Counted from the first letter of the stretch, positions 35,446-44,114 are shown. The stretch is DNA of 64,000 bases from Paenibacillus phytorum (GCF_013141715.1 NZ_WHOA01000091.1:28554-92553); one strand, 5' to 3'. Notes: a model not told the origin generated them from the letters alone. Program-made: numbers and translations.

Positions 35446-36072
35446 TTAGCACTGTCCTTGAAGTTTTATTTTTTCTGAAATACCCGCAGAATACAGGTAC
35501 AACAGCTCATCAACCAGTGCTTTAATGGTATCGCCATCTTCATAATCGCGCAGAATAAGGCTCATTCCCTCAATAAGCGTAACAGCTAGCATCCGTGCAG
35601 ATTGCTGCTCATTCACTTCAAGCGGGGCCGGAGTTTCCTTCGTGGTGACGAATACATTCTCCAAAATTTGATACACCAAAGTAATGAGTTCCTCTTTCAC
35701 AGTTTCGTAGCGTGAACCTTCACTGAGATTAAGGAGGATGGTCAGCTCAACACTCGATTGCCTGAAAAGCTGTAAAATCGTCGCATCAATTTTACGCAAA
35801 ATAACGAGATGATCGGCAGTTTCCTTGCACAATTTGAAATCAACCTCATTCTTGATCTCTAGCGTGTAAGAAGCAAGCTGCTCATAGATGGGTTGAATCA
35901 GCTCATAGAATAGGTCTTCTTTGTTTTTAAAATACCGATAAATATTGCCTGGTGTAATACCAGCTGCGTCTGCAATATGCCGTATAGAAGCCTTCATATA
36001 ACCATGTTTCTTGAATTCGGACAATGCCGCTTGGCGGATACTCTTTTTAACGTCATCTTTTAAAACTTGCAT
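35446..36072 (-). CDS. TetR/AcrR-family transcriptional repressor
   Basis: The 208-residue protein has a typical TetR N-terminus: RQAALSEFKKHGYMKASIRH, then IADAAGITPGNIYRYFKNKE, with the recognition helix at about residues 35-45. The C-terminal ligand domain is family-unspecific. It probably represses itself and the MMPL transporter gene located 68 bases downstream on the same strand, since both promoters carry the same 14-base palindromic motif. ATG 36072 is preceded by a clear promoter but only a weak ribosome site. The inducer is unknown, perhaps a lipid or antimicrobial compound. Confidence 0.88.
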   Translation of the reverse strand: MQVLKDDVKKSIRQAALSEFKKHGYMKASIRHIADAAGITPGNIYRYFKNKEDLFYELIQPIYEQLASYTLEIKNEVDFKLCKETADHLVILRKIDATILQLFRQSSVELTILLNLSEGSRYETVKEELITLVYQILENVFVTTKETPAPLEVNEQQSARMLAVTLIEGMSLILRDYEDGDTIKALVDELLYLYSAGISEKIKLQGQC

Positions 36073-36076
36073 ATAA

Positions 36077-36140
36077 TAAACACCCGTTCACTTTTTGACG
36101 TAATGGAATGATTATAACGTGTGTACTTCCTTTTTTGCAA
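36077..36140 (-). promoter_or_regulatory. Promoter and candidate operator of the TetR gene
   Basis: On the minus strand TTGCAA (36135-36140) and TATAAT (36111-36116) are separated by 18 bases. The motif TAAACACCCGTTCA (36077-36090, plus-strand reading) lies just downstream of the predicted start, well placed for autorepression. Confidence 0.65.
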
Positions 36141-36150
36141 GCATGAAAAT

Positions 36151-36247
36151 CCAAGGATAAACGACTCCGTCGTCCCACTGGGACGAGCGCGTTTGTCAAG
36201 GTAGATGCGAAGCAAAAGTATAAAACTTATACTTTCTTATCTACGAA
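36151..36247. repeat. 97-bp dispersed two-hairpin element, copy 1
   Basis: The segment recurs at 58710-58806 with only three differences in 97 bases, all in one hairpin loop. Hairpin 1 has TCGTCC/GGACGA plus outer AAACG/CGTTT; hairpin 2 has GTAGAT/ATCTAC enclosing a perfect AAAGTATAA/TTATACTTT stem. Both copies directly abut the T-run (minus strand) that follows a minus-strand gene. Confidence 0.88.
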
Positions 36248-36248
36248 G

Positions 36249-36297
36249 AAAAAAAAGCCGACAACCTAAGCAGCATTCTACTTGAGGCCGTCGACTC
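36249..36297 (-). terminator. Probable terminator of the desaturase gene
   Basis: On the minus strand AGTCGACGGCCT pairs with AGGTTGTCGGCT (with G-T wobbles), followed by eight Ts that run into the 97-bp repeat. Confidence 0.7.
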
Positions 36298-36308
36298 TTA
36301 TTTAAGAT

Positions 36309-37343
36309 TTACTCCGCCTTAGTTTTGAGCGTCTCGATGATTCTTTTCGACTTGAAAGGCTTGAGATCTTTGAACTGTATGAACTTCTTCGTTTCCTCGT
36401 TCCAAATTCGGAACTTAAGGGATTCCAGGCTTGTCTTTAATGTAATCGTCTGCACTTTGCGAAGCTCAGCGTTCTTGTTATGAACTTTTTCCAAATAGTA
36501 GTTAGGAACTCGCGGGCTCAGATGATGAATGTGGTGAAAGCCGATATTACCTGTTATCCAGTGCAGAATTCTAGGCAATTTGTAGAAAGAGCTTCCATGC
36601 ATAGCCGCCTTCATATAATCCCATTCTGCGTCATTCTCATAGTACGAGTCTTCATAGTTGTGCTGAACGTAGAAAAGCCAAATCCCAGCCATACCTGAAA
36701 TTAAAAACATCGGACCTTGGACTAGGAGGAATGATTGCCAACCCATACCCCAACAAAGCAGTGCAATGCTCCCGAAGATACCCAGGTTCGTGATATACGT
36801 ATTGATACGTTCTTTCATCCCTGCGCGTTTGCGGTTAAAACGGTAATCAATCAAAAAGATGAAAATGGGCCCGACAATAAACATCACAATCGGATTTCTG
36901 TAAACCCGATAATATAGTCTTCTAGCCGGAGAAGATGCCATATATTCGTCAACCGTTAGTGTCCAGATATCGCCGACACCTCTACGATCCAAATTACCGC
37001 TGGATGCGTGATGGACGGAGTGGGTATGACGCCACTGATGATAAGGGACAAACGTCAAAATGCCTGTTAATGTACCAACAATTTCATTCGCGAATTTATT
37101 TTTGAAAAAAGATTTGTGGCAGCAATCATGGAAAATAATGAAGATTCGAATCAGGAATCCTGCTGCAATAATGTCTAACACGAACGTAAGCCAGATAGAA
37201 ACCGAAAGACTTAGGAAGGCGAAATACCAAAGCATAAAAAAGGGACCTAATGTATTGATGATTTGCCACACACTGTGCTTCATATGTGGTCTTTCGTAAG
37301 GCGCGATGTCAGACCGCCACCCACCTTTGTCTTGTTGACTCAT
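36309..37343 (-). CDS. Membrane fatty-acid desaturase (Des-like)
   Basis: The 344-residue protein has four or more membrane segments and the three histidine boxes of acyl-lipid desaturases: HDCCH, HTHSVHH and HHIHH. These bind the di-iron centre that inserts a cis double bond into membrane phospholipid acyl chains, adjusting fluidity in the cold. ATG 37343 is preceded by AAGGAG; the longer frame to 37418 adds a polar stretch without family resemblance. No DesK/DesR pair is adjacent, unlike Bacillus subtilis. A terminator and the 97-bp repeat follow it. Confidence 0.9.
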   Translation of the reverse strand: MSQQDKGGWRSDIAPYERPHMKHSVWQIINTLGPFFMLWYFAFLSLSVSIWLTFVLDIIAAGFLIRIFIIFHDCCHKSFFKNKFANEIVGTLTGILTFVPYHQWRHTHSVHHASSGNLDRRGVGDIWTLTVDEYMASSPARRLYYRVYRNPIVMFIVGPIFIFLIDYRFNRKRAGMKERINTYITNLGIFGSIALLCWGMGWQSFLLVQGPMFLISGMAGIWLFYVQHNYEDSYYENDAEWDYMKAAMHGSSFYKLPRILHWITGNIGFHHIHHLSPRVPNYYLEKVHNKNAELRKVQTITLKTSLESLKFRIWNEETKKFIQFKDLKPFKSKRIIETLKTKAE

Positions 37344-37641
37344 TCTAATTAAAGCTCCTTCTCTCCGTTTCGTACCGGACTGATTTATGCCACCTGATGT
37401 AGTACGTTGGGAATTCAATTAAGTTCCCTTTATAAGAGAAGAAATGTTACATTGCCCTCTCATCATAAGTTCCAGAACGCTTTTTGTAAAATGCAATATA
37501 AGTCATACGTGCTTTAGGCCATGTTTTTACTATTCTACACTGCCCAAAAATCATCCTTCGAATGGCAACCTAACCCTTATTCTCCCATAAAATGAGGGTT
37601 CACATCCTGAACATACTCCTACTTGGTCCAAGTAAATAGGA

Positions 37642-37827
37642 TATTGTACGTAATACAACATTAGGCGAACAAAACGACGTTATACCCTTCAAATGTTGCA
37701 AAAAATACAATAATTTCTCCTGAAATTAGGTCCATAAAAGGAATTACGGCTATATTGTTGTACAACTTACAACATCTTCTGTTTAATGAGCGGAAACCAA
37801 CGAAATTGTTGTACGTTGTACAACAAC
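37642..37827. repeat. Four-palindrome array, copy B
   Basis: Palindromic units at 37642, 37692, 37753 and 37805 (for example TTGTTGTACGTTGTACAACAA) correspond one to one with those at 18889-19074, with spacings of 50, 61 and 52 against 50, 62 and 53 bases. It fills much of the 666-base gap between the desaturase and oxidoreductase genes; the remainder shows only a possible promoter near 37960-37990. Confidence 0.82.
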
Positions 37828-38009
37828 CCTTGTAACACCCTTTTCATATGCCTTTTCAGCAAATATTTCTTAAATAATTATTTCCATATATGTTTAAATT
37901 ATGATTCATTTGCAAGGAAACTTCTGTGGACAAATAGGTAAGTCTAAGTGAACAAATAATGAACTTAATACTGGTATAGTAGTATATATAAAAAATGGAG
38001 GACTATTCA

Positions 38010-39005
38010 ATGATACCTATATCCGTTTTAGACTTGGCTCCTGTTATTGCTGGCGGTACACCGAGAGATTCATTTCACCGTTCCGTTGATCTAGCCAGAC
38101 ACGTTGAAAAGTGGGGCTACCATAGATATTGGCTCGCCGAACATCATAACATGCCGGGTATTGCCAGCTCCGCCACATCACTCGTCATCGGATATGTCGC
38201 TATGGCTACAGAGAAGATTCGCGTAGGCTCTGGCGGCATTATGCTGCCTAACCACGCACCGCTCGTCATCGCCGAGCAGTTCGGGACGCTAGAATCGATG
38301 TTTCCGGGACGCATCGATCTTGGTTTAGGACGTGCGCCTGGCTCCGATCAGGCTGCGGCAAGAGCGCTCCGCCGCGGCTTAGGCAGCGACGGTCAAGACT
38401 TCCCGGAGCAGCTGAGTGAGCTCCGCGGCTATCTCAACCCGGCGCTTGGTACTGGTGTACCAGGAGTGCGCGCCGTGCCGGGCGAAGGGCTAGACATCCC
38501 GGTCTGGCTGCTCGGATCGAGTGACTTCAGCGCCCAGTTGGCTGGTCAGCTGGGGCTTCCTTTCGCTTTCGCCAGCCACTTCGCTCCGGATTATTTGCTG
38601 GCGGCTCTTGAACTGTATCGCCGTCAGTTCCGCCCTTCGGGCGCGCTGGAGAAGCCGTACGCGATGGTCGGCGTTAACATTATTGCAGCCGAAACCGATG
38701 AGGAAGCCCAACATCTGGCGACGTCGCAGCACCAGCAATTTCTGAACATCGTGCGCGGCCGCCCTGGCATGCTGAGCCCACCCGTCGACAGCATGGAGTC
38801 CTTATGGAGTCCTCAAGAGAAAGCTTACGTTCACAAGGCCTTAAGCTTCTCCATCGTAGGCAGTAAAGATACCGTTCGCGAGAAGCTTGCTAAGCTGCAG
38901 GAGCAAACTGGAGCTGATGAGTGGATCATCGCCGGCCAAATTTATGATCACAACGCTCGCTTAAGATCCTATGAAATTGTGGCTCAGGTTGTCAAAGAGA
39001 TCTAG
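38010..39005 (+). CDS. Luciferase-like (LLM class) flavin-dependent oxidoreductase
   Basis: The 331-residue protein is a TIM-barrel bacterial-luciferase-like monooxygenase of the group often called MsnO8-like. Markers are [13 protein letters not shown] at the N-terminus, [40 protein letters not shown] and [12 protein letters not shown]. These enzymes use reduced FMN; the substrate is unknown. ATG 38010 has GGAGG seven bases upstream, whereas an in-frame ATG five codons earlier precedes that site. The gene stands alone, after the palindrome array and before a dead MFS fragment. Confidence 0.9.
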   Translation: MIPISVLDLAPVIAGGTPRDSFHRSVDLARHVEKWGYHRYWLAEHHNMPGIASSATSLVIGYVAMATEKIRVGSGGIMLPNHAPLVIAEQFGTLESMFPGRIDLGLGRAPGSDQAAARALRRGLGSDGQDFPEQLSELRGYLNPALGTGVPGVRAVPGEGLDIPVWLLGSSDFSAQLAGQLGLPFAFASHFAPDYLLAALELYRRQFRPSGALEKPYAMVGVNIIAAETDEEAQHLATSQHQQFLNIVRGRPGMLSPPVDSMESLWSPQEKAYVHKALSFSIVGSKDTVREKLAKLQEQTGADEWIIAGQIYDHNARLRSYEIVAQVVKEI

Positions 39006-39026
39006 GGAGGTTGGAATTCAATTATT

Positions 39027-39152
39027 ATGAGTCAGCATCAAGCAACGATTGGGAGCCACGCCACCAAAGGGCGGTTCCCGATTTCCTTTTTTCCTTAACC
39101 GCAGGTGCTTTCGCGATTGGGATGACTGAGTTTGTGATTATGGGCCTATGCT
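39027..39152 (+). pseudogene. N-terminal remnant of an MFS transporter gene
   Basis: The reading starts as an MFS N-terminus (RFPISF), loses one base in a T-run near 39085, and continues in another frame as LTAGAFAIGMTEFVIMGL before the homology stops. The same block, VGAFAIGMTEFVIMGLL, begins the transporter gene at 62772. The rest of the gene is missing, and the RodA-like gene starts 34 bases on. Confidence 0.8.
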
Positions 39153-39186
39153 GAATTATCGTTATTTGAAATTTTATAATTGAATA

Positions 39187-40347
39187 TCAATGAATGATTA
39201 TATCTTCTACATCTATATCATCATAGATTTTTATACTTAAAACAAAGCCAATAGATATCATGTTGATCAACAGCGAGGTGCCTCCATAACTGATAAAGGG
39301 AAGGGTTATCCCCGTAATCGGCATGATACCGATAAGCATCCCAATGTTTTCGAAAACTTGAAACAAAAACATAGCCGTAATACCGCCAATGATGTATATG
39401 CCTGTTTGGCTGCGGATGTTCAGTGCGATAGTGATCATTCGATAAATGAGAAGAAAGTAAAGTATGAGCAACGCAGATGCTCCTATAAATCCAAATTCTT
39501 CTCCCACTACAACGAATATGGAATCTGAATATGTATATGGGACTTGACCGCTTTGGACTGAGGTTCCATGTAGGTAGCCATCTCCTTCTAAGGATCCTGA
39601 TCCGATTGCTTTGACCGATTGTTTCATGTGATAGGTTGCTTTCTCAGAAGCTTGGTCTGGCAAAAGGACAGCATCAATCCTATCCAACCAATACGCTTTA
39701 TGTTTAGACGCCATGAATTGCTTTACTTCCTCATGGTATTTTATATAGCTGTAGAGGGAGCTTCCGCTTACGATTATGATAATGACTAGACCTATCAAAG
39801 CATGCTTGTAGTTGATATGGCCGAACCAACAGATCACAATAAAAATGACAAGATAACCGATAGAGTTACCGAGATCCGGCTGCATTAAAACCAAGAGAAA
39901 AGGAACGAACGTAATAACGCCCATCGGCAGTATTCCCTTGACCAAACTAAGGGTCTCGACTTCTCTTTTGGATAGAAAATACGACAAAAACAGGATTAAA
40001 ATGAGCTTACAAAGCTCTGCCGGCTGAAATTTGAGCCCGCCAGGAAGAGTGAACCATCCCTGAGCATTGTTGAGTGTATCCCCTTTAAAAAACAGTAAGA
40101 CCAGCAGTCCCAGCCCAATGAAATAGTACAACGGCGAAAACCGCAATAAGAGTTTATAGTTAACAAACAGCATCATAAATAAGACCACAAACCCCAAACC
40201 GTAAAAATACATCATTTTAACATACGATTGTGAAAAGTCTGGAACTGTTCGTGTCGCGCTGTAGATGCAGAAAATACTGATGATCATAAAGATGAGCAGC
40301 AGCAACAAAATAATGGCATCCAGCCCTTTCATTATCCGCTTCAACAT
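39187..40347 (-). CDS. RodA/FtsW/SpoVE-family protein (SEDS peptidoglycan polymerase)
   Basis: The 386-residue protein has about ten membrane helices and SEDS hallmarks: FQPAELCKLILILFLSYFLS, LMQPDLGNSIGY, VVVGEEFGFIGA and GITLPFISYGGTSLL. SEDS proteins polymerise lipid II into glycan strands with a partner class B PBP; no PBP gene lies nearby. The loop GSLEGDGYLHGTSVQSGQVP is RodA-like. ATG 40347 has GAGGAACG some distance upstream. It is probably an extra paralogue and abuts a truncated MFS gene, as if inserted there or left after a deletion. Confidence 0.9.
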   Translation of the reverse strand: MLKRIMKGLDAIILLLLLIFMIISIFCIYSATRTVPDFSQSYVKMMYFYGLGFVVLFMMLFVNYKLLLRFSPLYYFIGLGLLVLLFFKGDTLNNAQGWFTLPGGLKFQPAELCKLILILFLSYFLSKREVETLSLVKGILPMGVITFVPFLLVLMQPDLGNSIGYLVIFIVICWFGHINYKHALIGLVIIIIVSGSSLYSYIKYHEEVKQFMASKHKAYWLDRIDAVLLPDQASEKATYHMKQSVKAIGSGSLEGDGYLHGTSVQSGQVPYTYSDSIFVVVGEEFGFIGASALLILYFLLIYRMITIALNIRSQTGIYIIGGITAMFLFQVFENIGMLIGIMPITGITLPFISYGGTSLLINMISIGFVLSIKIYDDIDVEDIIIH

Positions 40348-40477
40348 GAAGGCTATTTGCGTTCCTCTGAAAATACTTTCAATAGTAATTCACCTATTTC
40401 TATATAAGGTAACGAAAGATACATAGAGTAGACGCAATAGTTTTACAAATAGTTCCATTTTTGTGGATAGAAAAATA

Positions 40478-40516
40478 GAAAAAGCCCCCATCTTCCATTA
40501 ATGGACACGAGGGCTA
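40478..40516 (-). terminator. Terminator of the mhq-type operon
   Basis: On the minus strand AGCCC and GGGCT bracket TCCATTAATGGA, forming a long imperfect stem followed by TTTTTC. It lies just after the flavin-reductase stop. Confidence 0.75.
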
Positions 40517-40530
40517 ACCTATTTATGGAT

Positions 40531-41142
40531 TCAAACCGGACGATCCATCGCAAATTGTTCGCCCAATTTCGCATACGAGTTGCCTGCCAACCGACTAACT
40601 GGCTTAAGAGCATTCGGGTCAATATGACCGTTCTCATATAAGGACTCTGCGATATGAAACTGTACGACTCTCCCGATTAATAAATCGGCTGCAGGAGCAT
40701 CATCTGTTCCTCCAAGCATTATGGCTTGCTCCAGAACGCATTCCATACGTATGCTCGCTTCGGCGATGCCCGGTACAGCAATCTTGTCACTCGCGACGGG
40801 TGTAAGTCCGGCTAAAGCAACTTCGCTTTCATCCGGCGCTAGCGCAGCAGCGGTTTGATTAATCTGGTCGATGTACGATTCGTCAGAGATATGAACGACG
40901 AAAGCTCCAGTATCGATGGCGTTTCGCGAAGTGTCCTTACGAACACCCTGCTTCCTCTGCACCGAGATAGCGACCATTGGAGGATTCGCCGTTACAATCG
41001 TAAAATAACTATACGGTGCTGCATTGAGCACACCCTCCGAGGATAGAGACGTAACAAATGCGATTGGCCTAGGAATTATGCTTCCTATCAATAGCTTATA
41101 GTTTTCCCGTTCACTTTGACTCGAGGGATCAATGGATATCAC
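40531..41142 (-). CDS. Flavin-reductase-like FMN-binding split-barrel protein
   Basis: The 203-residue protein matches the flavin reductase/flavoprotein split-barrel family: KLLIGSIIPRPIAFVTSLSS, then LNAAPYSYFTIVTANPPMVA and RKDTSRNAIDTGAFVVHI. Such proteins bind FMN and supply reduced flavin or reduce quinone-like compounds. GTG 41142 has GGGAG about seven bases upstream. It is the last gene of the mhq-type operon, 31 bases after the hydrolase gene. A flavin enzyme in a quinone-resistance operon is sensible, but the Bacillus subtilis mhq loci use a nitroreductase (MhqN) instead. Confidence 0.85.
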   Translation of the reverse strand: MISIDPSSQSERENYKLLIGSIIPRPIAFVTSLSSEGVLNAAPYSYFTIVTANPPMVAISVQRKQGVRKDTSRNAIDTGAFVVHISDESYIDQINQTAAALAPDESEVALAGLTPVASDKIAVPGIAEASIRMECVLEQAIMLGGTDDAPAADLLIGRVVQFHIAESLYENGHIDPNALKPVSRLAGNSYAKLGEQFAMDRPV

Positions 41143-41173
41143 AAAGCATCTCCCACCTTTACTAGACTCGGTC

Positions 41174-41782
41174 TCATACCAAATTCGTCTTGAACCAAGT
41201 CCCTGCCGCTTCTACCTCTGAACGAGTCAACTGATGCCCTGCCTGTTCCCAATGAACGGCAACCGTTGATCCCGCTTCACTTAACAGCTTCTGTAATTCC
41301 ACTGTCTCCTGCGGGGAGCAGATCGGATCGTTCTGACCCGCTCCAATAAAGACTGGAATACCTGAGAGATCCGGCAGTTGAATGCCTCGCAGCGGCACCA
41401 TCGGATGATGGAGAATGGCTCCTCGCAGTGCATCTGGATAGTGGAACAAAAGGCTTCCTGCGATGTTTGCGCCATTGGAATAGCCGATGGCTACGAGATT
41501 GTTACGATCAAAGCCGTGTTCCACGGCAGCTTGATCGAGGAAATCGTACACTTCCTTGGTACGGAAGATGAGGTCCTCCTCATCAAAGATTCCCTCAGCC
41601 AACCGGCGAAAAAACCGCGGCATCCCATTCTCAAGCACATTACCTCTAACGCTCAGCACCGACGATGTCGGTGAGATCGCCTGAGCTAGCGGCAGAAGAT
41701 CACGTTCGGTGCCACCCGTGCCATGAAAGAGCACGAGTACCGGAGCCGTTATATCCGTTCCTTTTTGAAAGATATGCTTCAT
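41174..41782 (-). CDS. mhqD: Alpha/beta hydrolase, MhqD-like
   Basis: The 202-residue protein is a phospholipase/carboxylesterase-type alpha/beta hydrolase. LFHGTGGTERDLLPLA forms the oxyanion hole, GYSNGANIAGSLL holds the nucleophile Ser, GAGQNDPICSP the Asp and QAGHQLTRSE the His. Its position next to an MhqO-like dioxygenase and under a MarR regulator matches MhqD of Bacillus subtilis, which is linked to resistance to methylhydroquinone and catechol. Its ATG overlaps the dioxygenase stop by four bases and has GGAGG ten bases upstream. Confidence 0.85.
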   Translation of the reverse strand: MKHIFQKGTDITAPVLVLFHGTGGTERDLLPLAQAISPTSSVLSVRGNVLENGMPRFFRRLAEGIFDEEDLIFRTKEVYDFLDQAAVEHGFDRNNLVAIGYSNGANIAGSLLFHYPDALRGAILHHPMVPLRGIQLPDLSGIPVFIGAGQNDPICSPQETVELQKLLSEAGSTVAVHWEQAGHQLTRSEVEAAGTWFKTNLV

Positions 41783-42735
41783 TGATTTTTCGCCTCCAAT
41801 ACGCGTACTTGAATCGGCGGAAGATTACGCTCGATTTGTTCACGGCTCTCCTCGAACCATTCTGGCAGCATCAGTTTCTCACCTAACACCTCAGGCTGTT
41901 CATCCCGTGCAAAGCCCGGAGGATCCGTTGCAATCTCAAAGAGTATGCCGCCTTCTTCACGGAAGTAGATCGCGTTAAAGTATTGACGATCCACGATCGG
42001 CGTAGGTTGGAATCCATTCGTCTGTACATGGCTTCTCCATAGTGCATGCTCAGCATCATCTTTGGCGCGCCATGCAATATGATGGACGGTACCCGCTCCA
42101 CCAGCTCCATAAGCCATCGGGGTTACATTGATATCGACGATGTTCCCCAAATCTCCAAAGGATTTGAATCGAGCGTAAGCTCCCTCTTGCCCTACTTTCT
42201 GTAATCCCATCACCTGCTCTAGCAGCTGAGAAGTTTTGTCTGGTGCCGTGCTGTAGAGAACAGCGCCACCGAAGCCTTTGATCGCTTTATCCGTTGGAAT
42301 GCCGCCGAATGACCATTGGCTAAGCGCTCCTTGCTCGCGCTCTACGATTTCAAGTTTTAGACCATCCCGATCTTCGAATTGAAGGTATGTCTCTGTGAAT
42401 CTTGTTGTTTTTTCAAATGGAATATCAAATTGCGCTAGACGCTCTTCCCAGAATGACAGACTGCCTGTAGGCACTGCATACGTTGTTATACCGACTTGGC
42501 CGCCGCCGATACGTCCTTTGCGAGAGTGTGCCCATGGGAAGAAAGTGATGATTGTCCCCGGACTTCCCATTTCATTACCAAAGTACAGATGGTACACTTC
42601 AGGTGCGTCGAAGTTAATCGTCTTTTTGATCATCCGAAGTCCTAGAACCCCTGCATAAAAATCAACCGTTTCCTGTGCATTTTGTACGAAAGCTGTTATA
42701 TGGTGAATACCTGCTGTTTGTTGTTGTTGTGTCAT
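41779..42735 (-). CDS. mhqO: Ring-cleaving extradiol-type dioxygenase, MhqO-like
   Basis: The 318-residue protein consists of two vicinal-oxygen-chelate modules. Metal ligands are likely the His in GIHHITAFVQNAQET, the His in TVHHIAWRAKDD and the Glu in GILFEIATDPPGF. MhqO/LinE-type enzymes open hydroquinone or catechol rings and so detoxify them. ATG 42735 with GGGAG nine bases upstream is preferred over the longer frame to 42789. It lies in the order DoxX - dioxygenase - hydrolase - flavin reductase under a MarR-type regulator. Confidence 0.88.
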   Translation of the reverse strand: MTQQQQTAGIHHITAFVQNAQETVDFYAGVLGLRMIKKTINFDAPEVYHLYFGNEMGSPGTIITFFPWAHSRKGRIGGGQVGITTYAVPTGSLSFWEERLAQFDIPFEKTTRFTETYLQFEDRDGLKLEIVEREQGALSQWSFGGIPTDKAIKGFGGAVLYSTAPDKTSQLLEQVMGLQKVGQEGAYARFKSFGDLGNIVDINVTPMAYGAGGAGTVHHIAWRAKDDAEHALWRSHVQTNGFQPTPIVDRQYFNAIYFREEGGILFEIATDPPGFARDEQPEVLGEKLMLPEWFEESREQIERNLPPIQVRVLEAKNQ

Positions 42736-42791
42736 TATATCCATCTCCCTTAGTTTAGTTATGTCCAGACCTGATTCGAAAGAATCCATAA

Positions 42792-43193
42792 TTAATTGAA
42801 TAAAGCGTCTACGGAGTAAGTTCCAGCACCCATAAATGCCACTCCTACCGCAATAGCTATCAGCAGTAAGTTGTATTCATAGCCGCCCGCGGTAGCCCAA
42901 TAACCGTTCTTGCCGTGTACTTTGACAATCGCAACGACCATCGTCATAACAATGAGCAATGAAGCAATAACTGTACCTAGTCCAGCGGCAAATAATGCAC
43001 CGCCTACGAACTCCATCAGTCCTGCCATAACCGCCATAGCAACACCGGGTTTAATGCCGATGGATTCCATCCAGCCGCCCGTTCCTTTCGGTCCATAGCC
43101 TCCGAACCAACCAAACAACTTCTGTGCCCCATGCGCCATGAAGCTTAATCCAACAACCAAACGAATGATTAATAATCCTAATGCGATGCTCAT
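42792..43193 (-). CDS. mhqP: DoxX-family membrane protein, MhqP/CatD-like
   Basis: The 133-residue protein has four membrane helices and the DoxX pattern GLSFMAHGAQKLFGWFGG with the following GPKGTGGWM. DoxX proteins accompany thiol, catechol and quinone stress operons (CatD, MhqP); the mechanism is not well known. I choose ATG 43193, nine bases after GGAGG; ATG 43199 stands too close to that site. It is the first structural gene of the operon, preceded by a candidate MhqR box. Confidence 0.85.
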   Translation of the reverse strand: MSIALGLLIIRLVVGLSFMAHGAQKLFGWFGGYGPKGTGGWMESIGIKPGVAMAVMAGLMEFVGGALFAAGLGTVIASLLIVMTMVVAIVKVHGKNGYWATAGGYEYNLLLIAIAVGVAFMGAGTYSVDALFN

Positions 43194-43216
43194 ATTCATT
43201 CTCCTCCAATTTAAGA

Positions 43217-43232
43217 ATCTCTATTTTAAGAT
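43217..43232 (-). promoter_or_regulatory. Candidate MhqR operator ahead of the mhq structural genes
   Basis: ATCTCTATTTTAAGAT (plus-strand reading) shares 13 of 16 bases with the palindrome at 43804-43819 and lies 24 bases upstream of the DoxX start, where binding would block transcription. Confidence 0.5.
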
Positions 43233-43277
43233 ATTAGTTAAAGATTAAGTAGTTAACACCTCTTAGGGGAGGGCAAA

Positions 43278-43721
43278 CTACTTGAAACCATCCTGAGCAA
43301 ACTTACCGAGCTTCTTCAACAATTGACTAGCTATCTTCTTCTCTTCTGCCGTAAGCCCAGCCACTGCTTTCTCAATGACCTCGGTATGCTTAGGAAATAT
43401 CTCTTCAATAAATTGCTTCCCTTTTTCCGTGATTTCTGCAAAAATGAGCCTGCGGTCTTCGGATGATGTTTTTCGCTTTACGAACTCTTTCTTCTCCAGC
43501 TTATCTACAACATAGGTAATGTTCCCGCTGCTCATAAGCACTTTGCCGCCAATCTGTTGAATCGGTTGCGCGCCTTTATGATAAAGCAGCTCAAGAACAC
43601 CGAATTCCGTTCGATTCAATCCATAATGACGAATATCTCGATCCCCATGGGCGTTAACCCATTCACTTGCTCTGGAGAGTGCAATATAGAGATCTAATGA
43701 ATCATTTCTCTGTTCACTCAT
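43278..43721 (-). CDS. mhqR: MarR-family regulator, MhqR-like
   Basis: The 147-residue protein is a winged-helix MarR regulator: LNRTEFGVLELLYHKGAQPI, VLMSSGNITYVVDKLEKKEF with the recognition helix, and the wing RKTSSEDRRLIFAEITEKG. MhqR of Bacillus subtilis represses mhqNOP and mhqED and is released by quinone-type electrophiles; gene order and sequence type support the same role here. ATG 43721 follows GAGGTG; an upstream GTG is less likely. A perfect palindrome of the MhqR-box type lies upstream. Confidence 0.85.
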   Translation of the reverse strand: MSEQRNDSLDLYIALSRASEWVNAHGDRDIRHYGLNRTEFGVLELLYHKGAQPIQQIGGKVLMSSGNITYVVDKLEKKEFVKRKTSSEDRRLIFAEITEKGKQFIEEIFPKHTEVIEKAVAGLTAEEKKIASQLLKKLGKFAQDGFK

Positions 43722-43802
43722 TTGGTTCACCTCATTTCTTTTATCTTTTTGCTACGCTGTGGTGTGCTATGATTTGCTGTGCTGCGAAATCTTAATTTGT
43801 AA

Positions 43803-43820
43803 TATCTTGATTTAAAGATA
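43803..43820 (-). promoter_or_regulatory. Candidate MhqR operator ahead of the regulator gene
   Basis: TATCTTGATTTAAAGATA has perfect 6-bp arms (TATCTT/AAGATA) and resembles the Bacillus MhqR box, as I remember it, with ATCT..AGAT half-sites. A related ATCT..AGAT element lies in front of the DoxX gene. The rest of 43722-44026 shows no gene. Confidence 0.6.
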
Positions 43821-44026
43821 CATCAATTTGAGATAGATGTCAATGGCTATTTTTAAAATAATGTTCTCTCCTATATCATGCTGCTTATAATGCGTTAGTA
43901 TCCTTAGCTAGTCCACATAAGTTGGTGTGTAAACCTGGCGCAATGGATGGAGGTAGGTGAACAAGATGCATTCTGTACAGCAAATTTGGCTCTAAATGAG
44001 CACCAAAATGACCCGTGCTCGGCAAA

Positions 44027-44075
44027 ATGGCAAAAGGATAAGCCTCCCCTGTCGGGAAGGCTTATCCTTTTGCCA
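44027..44075. terminator. Strong bidirectional terminator
   Basis: AAAAGGATAAGCCT and AGGCTTATCCTTTT form a 14-bp perfect stem, with A- and T-rich flanks on both sides. It lies beyond the end of the ABC exporter genes on the minus strand. Confidence 0.88.
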
Positions 44076-44114
44076 CACGTCCTACGCATCAGTTATAGGA
44101 AGGCTATATTTAGG

